Part shown: positions 1 through 6,211 of the stretch, piece after piece | How positions within the stretch are numbered: the stretch's first letter is position 1 | Layout: each line of letters begins with the position of its first letter | DNA from: an uncultured Thermoleophilia bacterium | GTDB lineage: Bacteria; Actinomycetota; Thermoleophilia; UBA2241 | Direction: 5' to 3' | Assembly: GCA_903921965.1 (NCBI GenBank) | Contig: CAIXSE010000877.1 | Span: forward strand, 1 to 6,634 | DNA length: 6,634 bases | The notes under the pieces: generated by a model | Told to the model about the DNA's origin: nothing | What the model saw: the letters and a program-made list of their open reading frames with translations, nothing else | Database searches by the model: none | Position numbers and translations under genes: made by a program

Positions 1-1
1 C

Positions 2-1063
2 ATCCACTGCTGCATCAACCTGCCCGCGGGCGACCGCGCTGCGCGGGCCCGCGAGCTCAGCACCGCCCAGTGGACGGAGGTGCTCGACCAGGCGGCGGCG
101 CTGGGCTGTCTGGAGGTGCGCTACACCGGCGGCGAGCCGCTGCTGCGCCCGGACTTCGAGGAGCTGTACCTGTACGCCCGCCGGCTGGGCATGAAGGTGC
201 TGCTGTTCACGAACGCGCGGCGCATCAGCGCGGGGCTCGCCGACCTGCTTGCGCGGGTGCCGCCACGGGTCCCGGTGGAGGTCTCGGTGTACGGTATGCA
301 CGCGGCGTCGTACGAGGCAGTGAGCCGCGTGCCCGGCTCATTCGCCCAGTTCCGCCGCGGCGTCGGCCTGCTGCTGGACCGCGGCATCCCCTTGGTCGTC
401 AAGAGCGCGCTGCTGCCGCCGAACCGCGCCGAGACCGACGAGTTCGAGGCGTGGGCGGCTACCATCCCCTGGATGGACGAGCCGCCCGGCTACTCGGCGT
501 TCTTCGACCTGCGGGCACGGCGCGACGACCCGCGCAAGGACGCGCTCATCAGGTCGCTGCGCACGACGCCGGAGGAGGGGCTCGCGTTGCTCACGCGCGA
601 CGCGGACCGCTTCCGGCGGAGCACGGCGGAGTTCGCCTCCGGGTTCCTGGGGCCGCGCGGCGACCGGCTGTTCGGCTGCGGAGCCGGTCGCGAGGTGTGC
701 GTGGACGCGTACGGGCGCGCGCAGCCGTGCCTCAGCCTGCGCGCGCCGCGGCTGTCGGTCGACCTGACGGGTGCCGGCGGCGGGCCGGCTTCGCTGGCCG
801 CCGCCCTCGACGCTTTCCGCTCCCTCGACGACCTGCGCGCGAAAGACCCCGAGTACCTGCGCCGCTGCGCGCGCTGCTTCCTCAAGGGCCTCTGCGAGCA
901 GTGCCCGGCCAAATCCTGGACGGAGCACGGCACCCTGGACACGCCGGTGGAGTACCTCTGCGAGGTCGCGCACGCCCAGGCGCGCTGGATGGGGTGGCTG
1001 GACCCGGGAGAGAGCGCCTGGGAGGTCGCCCATTGGCGCGAGCGCATCTCCCGGCGGGAGTAG
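2..1063 (+). CDS. Radical SAM/SPASM domain protein, 5'-truncated by the window edge
   Basis: This is a probable peptide-modifying radical SAM enzyme: it would bind a 4Fe-4S cluster, cleave S-adenosylmethionine and oxidise a peptide substrate in the cytoplasm. The window opens inside the CxxxCxxC motif, and only its last Cys (residue 3 of the visible part) is present. The GGEP motif of the SAM-binding barrel follows (YTGGEPLLRPDF, about residue 44). A C-terminal SPASM domain has Cys226, Cys243, Cys289, Cys292, Cys298, Cys301 and Cys320, and would hold auxiliary Fe-S clusters. The visible 353 residues lack roughly 50 N-terminal ones, judging from the paralogue at 3491-4711. That paralogue aligns without gaps over the LPAGD-to-GGEP stretch and is identical at 26 of 46 positions around the last Cys set, counted by hand. 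The gene lies upstream of the precursor ORF on the same strand and ends at TAG 1061-1063. The substrate is inferred only from context. Confidence 0.93.
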   Translation: MHCCINLPAGDRAARARELSTAQWTEVLDQAAALGCLEVRYTGGEPLLRPDFEELYLYARRLGMKVLLFTNARRISAGLADLLARVPPRVPVEVSVYGMHAASYEAVSRVPGSFAQFRRGVGLLLDRGIPLVVKSALLPPNRAETDEFEAWAATIPWMDEPPGYSAFFDLRARRDDPRKDALIRSLRTTPEEGLALLTRDADRFRRSTAEFASGFLGPRGDRLFGCGAGREVCVDAYGRAQPCLSLRAPRLSVDLTGAGGGPASLAAALDAFRSLDDLRAKDPEYLRRCARCFLKGLCEQCPAKSWTEHGTLDTPVEYLCEVAHAQARWMGWLDPGESAWEVAHWRERISRRE

Positions 1064-1077
1064 GTACCCGCACCTGG

Positions 1078-1104
1078 ATTGACGGGCTTCCTGCCTGCTA
1101 AGAT
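1078..1104 (+). promoter_or_regulatory. Possible extended -10 promoter ahead of the precursor peptide gene
   Basis: TTGACG at 1079-1084 resembles a -35 box. TGCTAAGAT at 1096-1104 resembles an extended -10 (TGn plus TAAGAT, 4 of 6 to consensus). The spacer is only 14-15 bases, shorter than the usual 16-18, so the -10 may act mainly through its TG extension. By hand count, 1081-1200 is about 60% GC, clearly lower than the flanking genes, which fits a regulatory region. It would give a leader of about 90 bases before ATG 1201 and would let the precursor be transcribed independently of the upstream enzyme gene. Confidence 0.3.
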
Positions 1105-1119
1105 GGCCGCACGCAGGAA
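1088..1119. repeat. 7-bp inverted repeat flanking the putative -10 element
   Basis: TTCCTGC (1088-1094) is perfectly mirrored by GCAGGAA (1113-1119), with an 18-base spacer that contains the TGCTAAGAT element. No T-tract follows, so it does not look like a terminator. It could be an operator around the start site of the precursor transcript, or chance. Confidence 0.35.
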
Positions 1120-1137
1120 CTTGATCGGTCCATCAAG
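1120..1137. repeat. 6-bp inverted repeat in the precursor leader region
   Basis: CTTGAT (1120-1125) is mirrored by ATCAAG (1132-1137) around a 6-base centre. It directly abuts the preceding inverted repeat and would fall just downstream of the predicted transcription start. It is AT-richer than its surroundings. It could be an operator half-site pair or a small leader hairpin; no regulator gene is visible in the window. Confidence 0.35.
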
Positions 1138-1190
1138 ACTGGCGACTTGGTGACGTTCGTTCGAGAGACGCACTGTACAGACCGCCAGTC

Positions 1191-1198
1191 AGGGGGAG
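1191..1198 (+). promoter_or_regulatory. Ribosome binding site of the precursor peptide
   Basis: The purine run AGGGGGAG lies immediately before ATG 1201. It supports this ATG over the in-frame GTG at 1147, which has no clear Shine-Dalgarno sequence ahead of it. The spacing is a little short. Confidence 0.55.
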
Positions 1199-1200
1199 AG

Positions 1201-1395
1201 ATGGCCGATTCAGACAGCCGCTGGGCCCGTCCGGCGCTTGTGGTGCTCGCCAGATGCAGGCCGGAAGAGGCCTTGTACAGCGGGTGCAAGCGGTGGCCCA
1301 TCGAGATCTACGGCCCGCAGACCACCGATTCACGCTGCGGCCTGCCCAAGACAGGATCGGGTTGCCCGGGCTGCTCGGCGTGGACGGCGTCCTGA
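1201..1395 (+). CDS. Putative RiPP precursor peptide, 64 aa, Cys-rich
   Basis: This small ORF is the likely substrate of the surrounding enzymes. It has five cysteines (19, 29, 46, 55 and 58). An N-terminal block (RPALVVLARCRPEEAL, residues 10-25) looks like a leader. A C-terminal part from about Gly28 to Ser64 is rich in Cys, Gly, Pro, Thr and Ser and ends in CPGCSAWTAS. From memory, a P-x-L-x-V-L-x-R-x-(K/R)-P-E-E-A-(V/L)...C-K pattern recurs in short unannotated peptides beside radical SAM/SPASM and HPrK-like genes; this was not searched. Coding support: a purine-rich ribosome site, G or C at the third position in 53 of 64 codons, and its place between radical SAM genes. There is no signal peptide or membrane segment. 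An in-frame GTG start at 1147 would give 82 residues but lacks a ribosome site. The cleavage point and the modified residues are unknown. Confidence 0.72.
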   Translation: MADSDSRWARPALVVLARCRPEEALYSGCKRWPIEIYGPQTTDSRCGLPKTGSGCPGCSAWTAS

Positions 1396-1400
1396 GCCCG

Positions 1401-1419
1401 GCGCATCTCCGAGCTGCGC
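1401..1419 (+). other. Small hairpin just after the precursor stop codon
   Basis: GCGCA (1401-1405) pairs with TGCGC (1415-1419) around a 9-base loop, five bases after the precursor TGA. There is no T-tract, so it is not a clear Rho-independent terminator. It could be a weak attenuator or a 3'-end stabiliser that lets the precursor be made in excess over the enzymes. In DNA this GC-rich, such stems also arise by chance. Confidence 0.2.
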
Positions 1420-1467
1420 GGCGGTGACCGGACGGCCTTTCCCGCACCTCGTCGTCACTTCGCTGTG

Positions 1468-3504
1468 ATGACGGCGTCAGAGGGCGTTCCGCGGCTGCCC
1501 CTCGAAGGGCAGCTGGACCTCACGTACCGCTGCAACAACCGCTGCGTGCATTGCTGGGTGCGCCTGTCGAAGGACGCGCCGGAGCAGGTAGACGAGCTCG
1601 GCGTCGACGAGGTCCGTGGCATCGCGGACGAGGCCCGGGCGATGGGCTGCCGGCGCTGGGGCCTGTCGGGCGGCGAGCCGATGCTGCGTCCGGAGTTCAG
1701 CGAGGTCTTCGACTACCTCACCCGGAAGGCCGTCTCGTACTGGATCAACACCAACGGCACGCTGATCACGCCGAGCATCGCGCGGCTGCTGGTCCGCAAG
1801 GGCACCAAGATGGTCTCCCTGTACGGTGCCACCGCCGAGGTGCACGACGCGGTCACGCGCACGCCCGGCAGCTTCGAGCAGGCCCTGCAGGGTATGGCCT
1901 ATCTGAAGGAGGCAGGCGCTGCTTTCGTCGTGCAGCTGACCTTCGTGCGCGAGAACGTGCACCAGCGGCCCGAGATGCGGGCGCTGGCGCTGTCACTCAG
2001 CCCTCACATACGCAGCGGGGCTTCCTGGCTGTACGCACCGGCCGACGGCTCGGCGGCCTGCGCCCGGGACGTGCATGCGCAGCGCCTCGCGCCCCGCGAC
2101 GTCGTAGCCCTGGACCCTCCCGGCCGCGGTGGTGAGGAGGCCGCCGGGTGGACCGCTTCCTCGTGCTCCGCCCTCGCCGCCGGCGACGACCGTCTGTTCG
2201 CCGGCTGCATCGCCGGCCGGCCCTACTTCCACGTCGACCCGTACGGAGGCATGGCGTGGTGCTCCTACGTCACGGAGCCCGGCCTGCGCCACGACCTCAG
2301 GCGGGGCTCGTTCCGCGAGGCCTGGGACGACTTCATCCCCGCCTGCGGCGAGGAGGTGCGCGGCGACGAGGAGTGGCGCGCGAACTGCGGCTCGTGCGAG
2401 CTGAGAGACGACTGTCGCTGGTGCGCCGTGTACGCCCATCTCGAGACGGGGCGCCGCTCCGCCCCCGTCCCGTACCTGTGCGCCGTGGCCGCGGAGGTGC
2501 GCAGGTACAAGGAGGACTGGGAGGCGAGGCACCGGCGCTACTTCCGGGTCGCGGGCGTCACGGTCCTGCTGGAGAGCGACCTCGCGCTGGACACGGTGCG
2601 CTTTCCCGACGAGCTCGCGGCGTTCGCCGTGGATGCTCCAGGCGACGACATCGTCACGTTGCGCCACCACTTCGTGATGCCCGACAGGGCGGCCTGGGAC
2701 GCGGGCGAAGAGGTGCTCCGCGAGCCGCCGTGGGCTGTCTCGCGCAAGGACGGCGCCTGGGTCTACGAAGGCGTGCTGCCGGCGCCCGAGCAGCCGCCGT
2801 TTCGCCTGGCCGTCTTCAACGCCGGGCACACGCGGGGCGTCGTCTACAGCCCGCCGGAGGACGCGGAGTTCGTCCGCGAGCACTGCTGGTTCTCGCTCTC
2901 CCTGCTTCCGACCGACCTCCTGTGGCTGGCACCCGTGCTGGCCGACCGCGACGCTGCCGTGCTGCACTCCGCGGCGGCCATCGTCAACGGTCGCGGCCTG
3001 CTGTTCGTGGGGCACTCCGGGGCGGGCAAGTCCACGACGATGGAGCTGCTCAAGGCGGAGCGGGACAGGAGCGGTCTCGACGTCCAGGTCCTCTGCGACG
3101 ACCGCAACGTCGCCAGGAGGTGGCCGGAGGGTTGGCGCGCGCACGGCACCTGGAGCCACGGGACGACGAGGGGCGCCTCGCCGTCGTCCGCGCCCTTGGC
3201 TGCCGTCCTCTTCCCGCAGCAGGACGCGCTGAACGAGCTCGAGTTGCTCACCGACCGCAGGGCGGTCTGGCGGCGCCTGCTCACCACGCTCATCCGGCCC
3301 ATGGTCACGGCGGAGTGGTGGAAGAAGGAGCTGGACGTGCTGGAGGGGCTCGTCGCCGACGTTCCCTGCTACGCGATGCGCTTCGACACGAGCGGGGCGA
3401 TCGTGGCGCAGCTCGTGCGCCTGGCCGCCGGAGAACCGCTCGCGCCGGCGTGCGCGAGCGGAGGCACAGGTACGCCACCGGGAGGCACCCATGTCGCCTC
3501 GTGA
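1468..3504 (+). CDS. Fusion of radical SAM/SPASM enzyme and HPr kinase-like P-loop domain
   Basis: This two-part protein has 678 residues. The N-terminal half is a radical SAM enzyme: CNNRCVHC (Cys22, 26 and 29) binds the catalytic 4Fe-4S cluster and LSGGEPMLRPEF is the SAM-site motif. A SPASM domain follows, with Cys247, 265, 307, 310, 316, 319 and 338. From about residue 355 it becomes an HPr kinase/phosphorylase-like domain: LHSAAAIVNGRGLLFVG leads into the P-loop GHSGAGKST (515-523), then LCDDRN, RRWPEGW and HGTWSHG. In the family such a fold binds ATP and transfers phosphate; the substrate here is unknown and the precursor peptide is an inference. No break occurs between the halves, so the fusion is real in this sequence. 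GTG 1465 lies one codon upstream of the chosen ATG, and neither has a clear Shine-Dalgarno sequence. The 3' end overlaps the next gene. Confidence 0.94.
   Translation: MTASEGVPRLPLEGQLDLTYRCNNRCVHCWVRLSKDAPEQVDELGVDEVRGIADEARAMGCRRWGLSGGEPMLRPEFSEVFDYLTRKAVSYWINTNGTLITPSIARLLVRKGTKMVSLYGATAEVHDAVTRTPGSFEQALQGMAYLKEAGAAFVVQLTFVRENVHQRPEMRALALSLSPHIRSGASWLYAPADGSAACARDVHAQRLAPRDVVALDPPGRGGEEAAGWTASSCSALAAGDDRLFAGCIAGRPYFHVDPYGGMAWCSYVTEPGLRHDLRRGSFREAWDDFIPACGEEVRGDEEWRANCGSCELRDDCRWCAVYAHLETGRRSAPVPYLCAVAAEVRRYKEDWEARHRRYFRVAGVTVLLESDLALDTVRFPDELAAFAVDAPGDDIVTLRHHFVMPDRAAWDAGEEVLREPPWAVSRKDGAWVYEGVLPAPEQPPFRLAVFNAGHTRGVVYSPPEDAEFVREHCWFSLSLLPTDLLWLAPVLADRDAAVLHSAAAIVNGRGLLFVGHSGAGKSTTMELLKAERDRSGLDVQVLCDDRNVARRWPEGWRAHGTWSHGTTRGASPSSAPLAAVLFPQQDALNELELLTDRRAVWRRLLTTLIRPMVTAEWWKKELDVLEGLVADVPCYAMRFDTSGAIVAQLVRLAAGEPLAPACASGGTGTPPGGTHVAS
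3480..3485 (+). promoter_or_regulatory. Ribosome binding site of the second radical SAM enzyme
   Basis: GGGAGG lies five bases before ATG 3491, inside the end of the fusion gene. It fixes this start and implies translational coupling across the 14-base overlap. Confidence 0.7.
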
Positions 3505-4711
3505 CCCCGGTCCCGCCGGGCGGCCGGAGGCCGGCGGCGAGACGGCGCGCGTGCCGGCGCATGAGGTCGCCGTCTGGCGCAAGCTGAAGGCACGCCGCGC
3601 CCCTCTCGAGGTCGAGTTCGAGCTCACGGCACGCTGCAACAACCACTGCCGGCACTGCTACGTCGACCTGCCGGCGGGCGACCCCAAGGCCAGGGCGGCG
3701 GAGCTGTCCGCGGAAGAGATCGTGGAGCTGGCGGGTGAGGCGGCCTCCATGGGCGCCGTCTGGTGCCTGCTCACCGGGGGCGAGCCGCTGCTGCGGGACG
3801 ACTTCGCCCAGGTGTACCTCGCGCTCAAGCGGCTCGGCCTTCTGCTCGGCGTCTTCACGAACGCGTGCCTGGTCACCCCGGAGCACGTAGAGCTGTTCCG
3901 GCGCTATCCGCCGCGCGACCTGGAGGTGACGGTGTACGGCGCGACGCGCGCCACCTACGAGCGGGTGACGCGTCGCCGCGGCTCGTTCGAGGCCTTTCGC
4001 CGCGGCCTCGGCCTGCTTCTGGACGGCGGCGTGCCGGTTCGCCTCAAGGCCATGGCGCTGCGCAGCAACGTGCACGAGCTCGCACAGCTGAGGAGCTTCT
4101 GCCGCGAGCACACCAAAGACACCTGCCGCATCGACCCGATCCTGCACCTCCGCTACGACGGCGACGAGGCGCGCAACGCCGAGATCTGCGCCGAGAGGCT
4201 CTCGCCCGAGGAGGTCGTGGTCGTGGAGCGCGCCGACGAGGAACGCTTCGGCCGGCTGGAGCAGGGCTGCCGCGAGGGCGTGCTGGTGCTGCCGGAGCGC
4301 CGGGAGCAGCACGCCGACGCCTGCGACCACCTGTTCCAGTGCGGCGCCGGCGACGGCAGCTTCTCGATCGGCTACGACGGCACGTTCCGCGTGTGCGGCG
4401 CCCTCAGACGCCCCGACGCGCAGGTCGGCGTGCGCCCCGGCGCGCCCGGCGCGGTGAGCCTGCGCGAGGCGTGGGAGCGCGTCGTCCCGAGGGTCCGTGA
4501 TCTGCGTGCCGCCGACCCGGAGTACCTCTCGCGGTGCCGTGTCTGCCCGATCATCAACCTCTGCCTCTGGTGCCCTGCGCACGCCCTGCTCGAGACGGGC
4601 TGTCTGGACGCCCCCGTCGAGTTCTTCTGCGCGGTGGCGCACGCCCGCGCGACCGCGCTGACCGGCGGCGCGGCAGACCCTCGGCAGGGGGCCGCGGGAA
4701 GCTGCCGGTGA
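3491..4711 (+). CDS. Radical SAM/SPASM domain protein
   Basis: This is a complete 406-residue radical SAM enzyme, probably acting on the precursor peptide (inference from context). Cys49, Cys53 and Cys56 form CxxxCxxC (RCNNHCRHCY). LLTGGEPLLRDDF is the GGEP motif. VTVYGATRATYERVTRRRGS resembles a barrel segment shared by all three radical SAM proteins here. The SPASM domain has Cys284-x12-Gly-x4-Cys302, then Cys349, 352, 358, 361 and 380. The 48 residues before the first Cys are too short and too polar for a PqqD-like recognition domain. Its closest relative in the window is the truncated enzyme at 2-1063, which shares LPAGD, FTNA and DPEYL blocks; the two probably arose by duplication. The start is set by a strong ribosome site, and the gene ends one base before the next start. 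Confidence 0.95.
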   Translation: MSPRDPGPAGRPEAGGETARVPAHEVAVWRKLKARRAPLEVEFELTARCNNHCRHCYVDLPAGDPKARAAELSAEEIVELAGEAASMGAVWCLLTGGEPLLRDDFAQVYLALKRLGLLLGVFTNACLVTPEHVELFRRYPPRDLEVTVYGATRATYERVTRRRGSFEAFRRGLGLLLDGGVPVRLKAMALRSNVHELAQLRSFCREHTKDTCRIDPILHLRYDGDEARNAEICAERLSPEEVVVVERADEERFGRLEQGCREGVLVLPERREQHADACDHLFQCGAGDGSFSIGYDGTFRVCGALRRPDAQVGVRPGAPGAVSLREAWERVVPRVRDLRAADPEYLSRCRVCPIINLCLWCPAHALLETGCLDAPVEFFCAVAHARATALTGGAADPRQGAAGSCR

Positions 4712-4712
4712 C

Positions 4713-5990
4713 GTGAGCGCGGTCTCCACTCAGCGGTCCGCCGGTCCCCCCGGCGCCCTCGGCAGCGTTGCCGCGGCGCCAACAGGAGCCTTGCTGCCCG
4801 TCCTTGCTTGGCCGCCGAGCAGTACCGACGACGTGGCGGCCGCCGCGACCCTCGTGGACGACTGGCCGGGCCTCCTCGAGTCGGCCCGGCTGGAAAAGGT
4901 GCTCCCGCTCGTGGCGGCACGTCTGACGAAGGAGGCGCCGGCAGGCGTGCCGGATGACATCCTCGAGCGGCTCGCCGTCGCGCGCAGGGCTTCGAACCAC
5001 GCCGCGCTCCAACGCTCCGGGCAGGTGCTGCGCATCGTCGACCTGCTCGCAGGCGCCGGCATCACGGCCCTTCCGATCAAGGGGCCGGCGCTCGCCCAGG
5101 ACCTGTACGGCGACCCCGGCCTGCGCTCGTCCTTCGACCTCGACTTCGTGGTGCGGCCCGAAGACGCTGCCGCGGCGCGCGAGACGCTGCTGCGGAACGG
5201 TTTCGAGGACGTCGGCAGGTTCAGTGAACGGATCCTGCGGCGGGGCCCGTGGTCGGAGAACGAGGTGTGCCTGATCGGCCGCTCCGGGTCGCCGGTGGTG
5301 GACCTGCACTGGCGGCTGGGCGTCGGGTACAGCACCCGGGGGGTGGACACCGAGCGCCTGCTGGCCGGGGCACGGCCGCTCTCGCTGCTGGGCCGCGACG
5401 TGCTGGCGCCCAGCCCTGCCGACCAGTTGCTGGTGGGCGCGCTCCACGGCGCCAGGCACCAGTGGACGCAGCTGGAGCTGCGGCTGGCCACGGCGCTGCA
5501 GGTGAGGCGTCTGCCTGCGGAGGCCTGGCCGAGAGTCTGCGCGACGGCTCGCGAGTGCGGCTGCCTGCGGCGCCTGATCGTCGGCGTCGTGCACGCCTGC
5601 CGGCCGTTCTCCGTCCCGGTACCGGCCGAGGTCGGCCGGCTGGTGCGCGAAGACGGGCTGGCCGAGACGTACCTCGCCACCCTGCGGCGCGAGGCCCGGC
5701 AAGCCCTGCGGCAGCGGCCTGCCGGCCGCTTCGCCGAGAAGAACTGGGCGGTGGTCCCGTCGCCGTTCCTGCGCGCCCTCTCCGAGGACAGCCTCATCGA
5801 CGCCTTCGAGCACCTGCTGGCGCGGGGGCTGCTCCCCGGACCCGAGGATTGGGATGCCGTGGACCTGCCCCCGCGCCTCGAGGCGCTCTACTGGGTGCTC
5901 CGGCCGCCGCGCCTGGCCGGCAAGTACGCCGCGCTCGCCGTCGTACAGGCCGCGGGCCGGATGCGCTCGGGTTTCCGCACGCGATCCTGA
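4713..5990 (+). CDS. Nucleotidyltransferase family protein (NTP_transf_5-like)
   Basis: This 425-residue protein resembles the uncharacterised nucleotidyltransferase family (Pfam PF14907 type, assigned by eye). The key segment is LPIKGPALAQDLYG (Lys123, Gly124, Tyr132), then Arg138 and the acidic pair Asp142-x-Asp144 in FDLDFVV, the likely metal-binding site. VDLHWRL at 196-202 is another typical block. The family fold would transfer a nucleotidyl or phosphoryl group; its substrate is not known. From memory, such proteins occur with HPrK homologues in some RiPP (lasso-peptide) clusters, which fits the kinase-like domain encoded upstream. There are no membrane segments or signal peptide. The chosen GTG start lies one base after the preceding stop, which suggests coupled translation; the Shine-Dalgarno sequence is poor (GGGAA about 12 bases upstream). 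The N-terminal 30 residues are low-complexity and the true start could differ. Confidence 0.88.
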   Translation: MSAVSTQRSAGPPGALGSVAAAPTGALLPVLAWPPSSTDDVAAAATLVDDWPGLLESARLEKVLPLVAARLTKEAPAGVPDDILERLAVARRASNHAALQRSGQVLRIVDLLAGAGITALPIKGPALAQDLYGDPGLRSSFDLDFVVRPEDAAAARETLLRNGFEDVGRFSERILRRGPWSENEVCLIGRSGSPVVDLHWRLGVGYSTRGVDTERLLAGARPLSLLGRDVLAPSPADQLLVGALHGARHQWTQLELRLATALQVRRLPAEAWPRVCATARECGCLRRLIVGVVHACRPFSVPVPAEVGRLVREDGLAETYLATLRREARQALRQRPAGRFAEKNWAVVPSPFLRALSEDSLIDAFEHLLARGLLPGPEDWDAVDLPPRLEALYWVLRPPRLAGKYAALAVVQAAGRMRSGFRTRS

Positions 5991-5994
5991 GCTG

Positions 5995-6009
5995 TTCGGG
6001 CCGGCCGAA
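5995..6009. other. Small hairpin between the nucleotidyltransferase gene and the tRNA gene
   Basis: TTCGG (5995-5999) pairs with CCGAA (6005-6009) around GCCGG, shortly after the TGA at 5988-5990. It lies where two convergent transcripts would end, but it is short and has no T-run on either strand. It is at best a weak termination aid. Confidence 0.2.
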
Positions 6010-6060
6010 GCGTGGCCGCGCCCTGGCTGGAGACCTGTCCCGTGTGCAGGGAAAAGGTAA

Positions 6061-6138
6061 TGGTCGGCGTGGCCAGATTTGAACTGGCGACCCCTAGTCC
6101 CCCAGACTAGTGCGCTAACCAGGCTGCGCCACACGCCG
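6061..6138 (-). tRNA. tRNA-Pro (anticodon GGG)
   Basis: The reverse complement folds into a full 78-base cloverleaf. The acceptor stem is CGGCGTG/CACGCCG, with C at position 1 as usual for tRNA-Pro. The D arm is GCGC-AGCCTGGTTA-GCGC. The anticodon arm is CTAGT-CTGGGGG-ACTAG, with GGG at 6101-6103. The variable loop has five bases. The T arm is GCCAG-TTCAAAT-CTGGC, followed by ACCA, so CCA is encoded. It would read CCC and CCU proline codons. It points toward the peptide cluster, with its 3' end 70 bases from the end of the nucleotidyltransferase gene. Confidence 0.96.
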
Positions 6139-6150
6139 ACCGTAGCGGGC

Positions 6151-6159
6151 ATTCTACCA
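6151..6159 (-). promoter_or_regulatory. Probable -10 element of the tRNA-Pro promoter
   Basis: On the minus strand this reads TGGTAGAAT, a TGn-extended -10 with TAGAAT (5 of 6 to TATAAT). It ends 12 bases before the tRNA 5' end, so transcription would begin about six bases ahead of the mature tRNA. No clear -35 box is visible in the GC-rich DNA upstream of it. Confidence 0.5.
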
Positions 6160-6211
6160 CGGCGCCGACGGCGGCGTGGCGGGGGCCGCGTCCGCGCCCG
6201 GGCGGCGCTGG

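Noticed and set aside
70..1101. A 343-codon plus-strand frame overlapping the first radical SAM gene
   Set aside because: It is Arg/Ala/Gly-rich with no motifs; the overlapping frame encodes the conserved GGEP and SPASM Cys set.
1147..1200. N-terminal extension of the precursor from GTG 1147
   Set aside because: There is no ribosome site ahead of it, and a purine-rich site lies directly before ATG 1201.
1993..3642. A 549-codon minus-strand open frame opposite the fusion gene
   Set aside because: The composition is low-complexity and no family motif is present, while the plus strand shows clear radical SAM, SPASM and P-loop motifs.
6030..6056. Possible terminator TCCC...GGGA followed by AAAA
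   Set aside because: The stem is only four base pairs and no T-run follows on either strand.
5249..6082. A 277-codon plus-strand frame over the end of the nucleotidyltransferase gene
   Set aside because: It runs into the tRNA gene and has shadow-frame composition.
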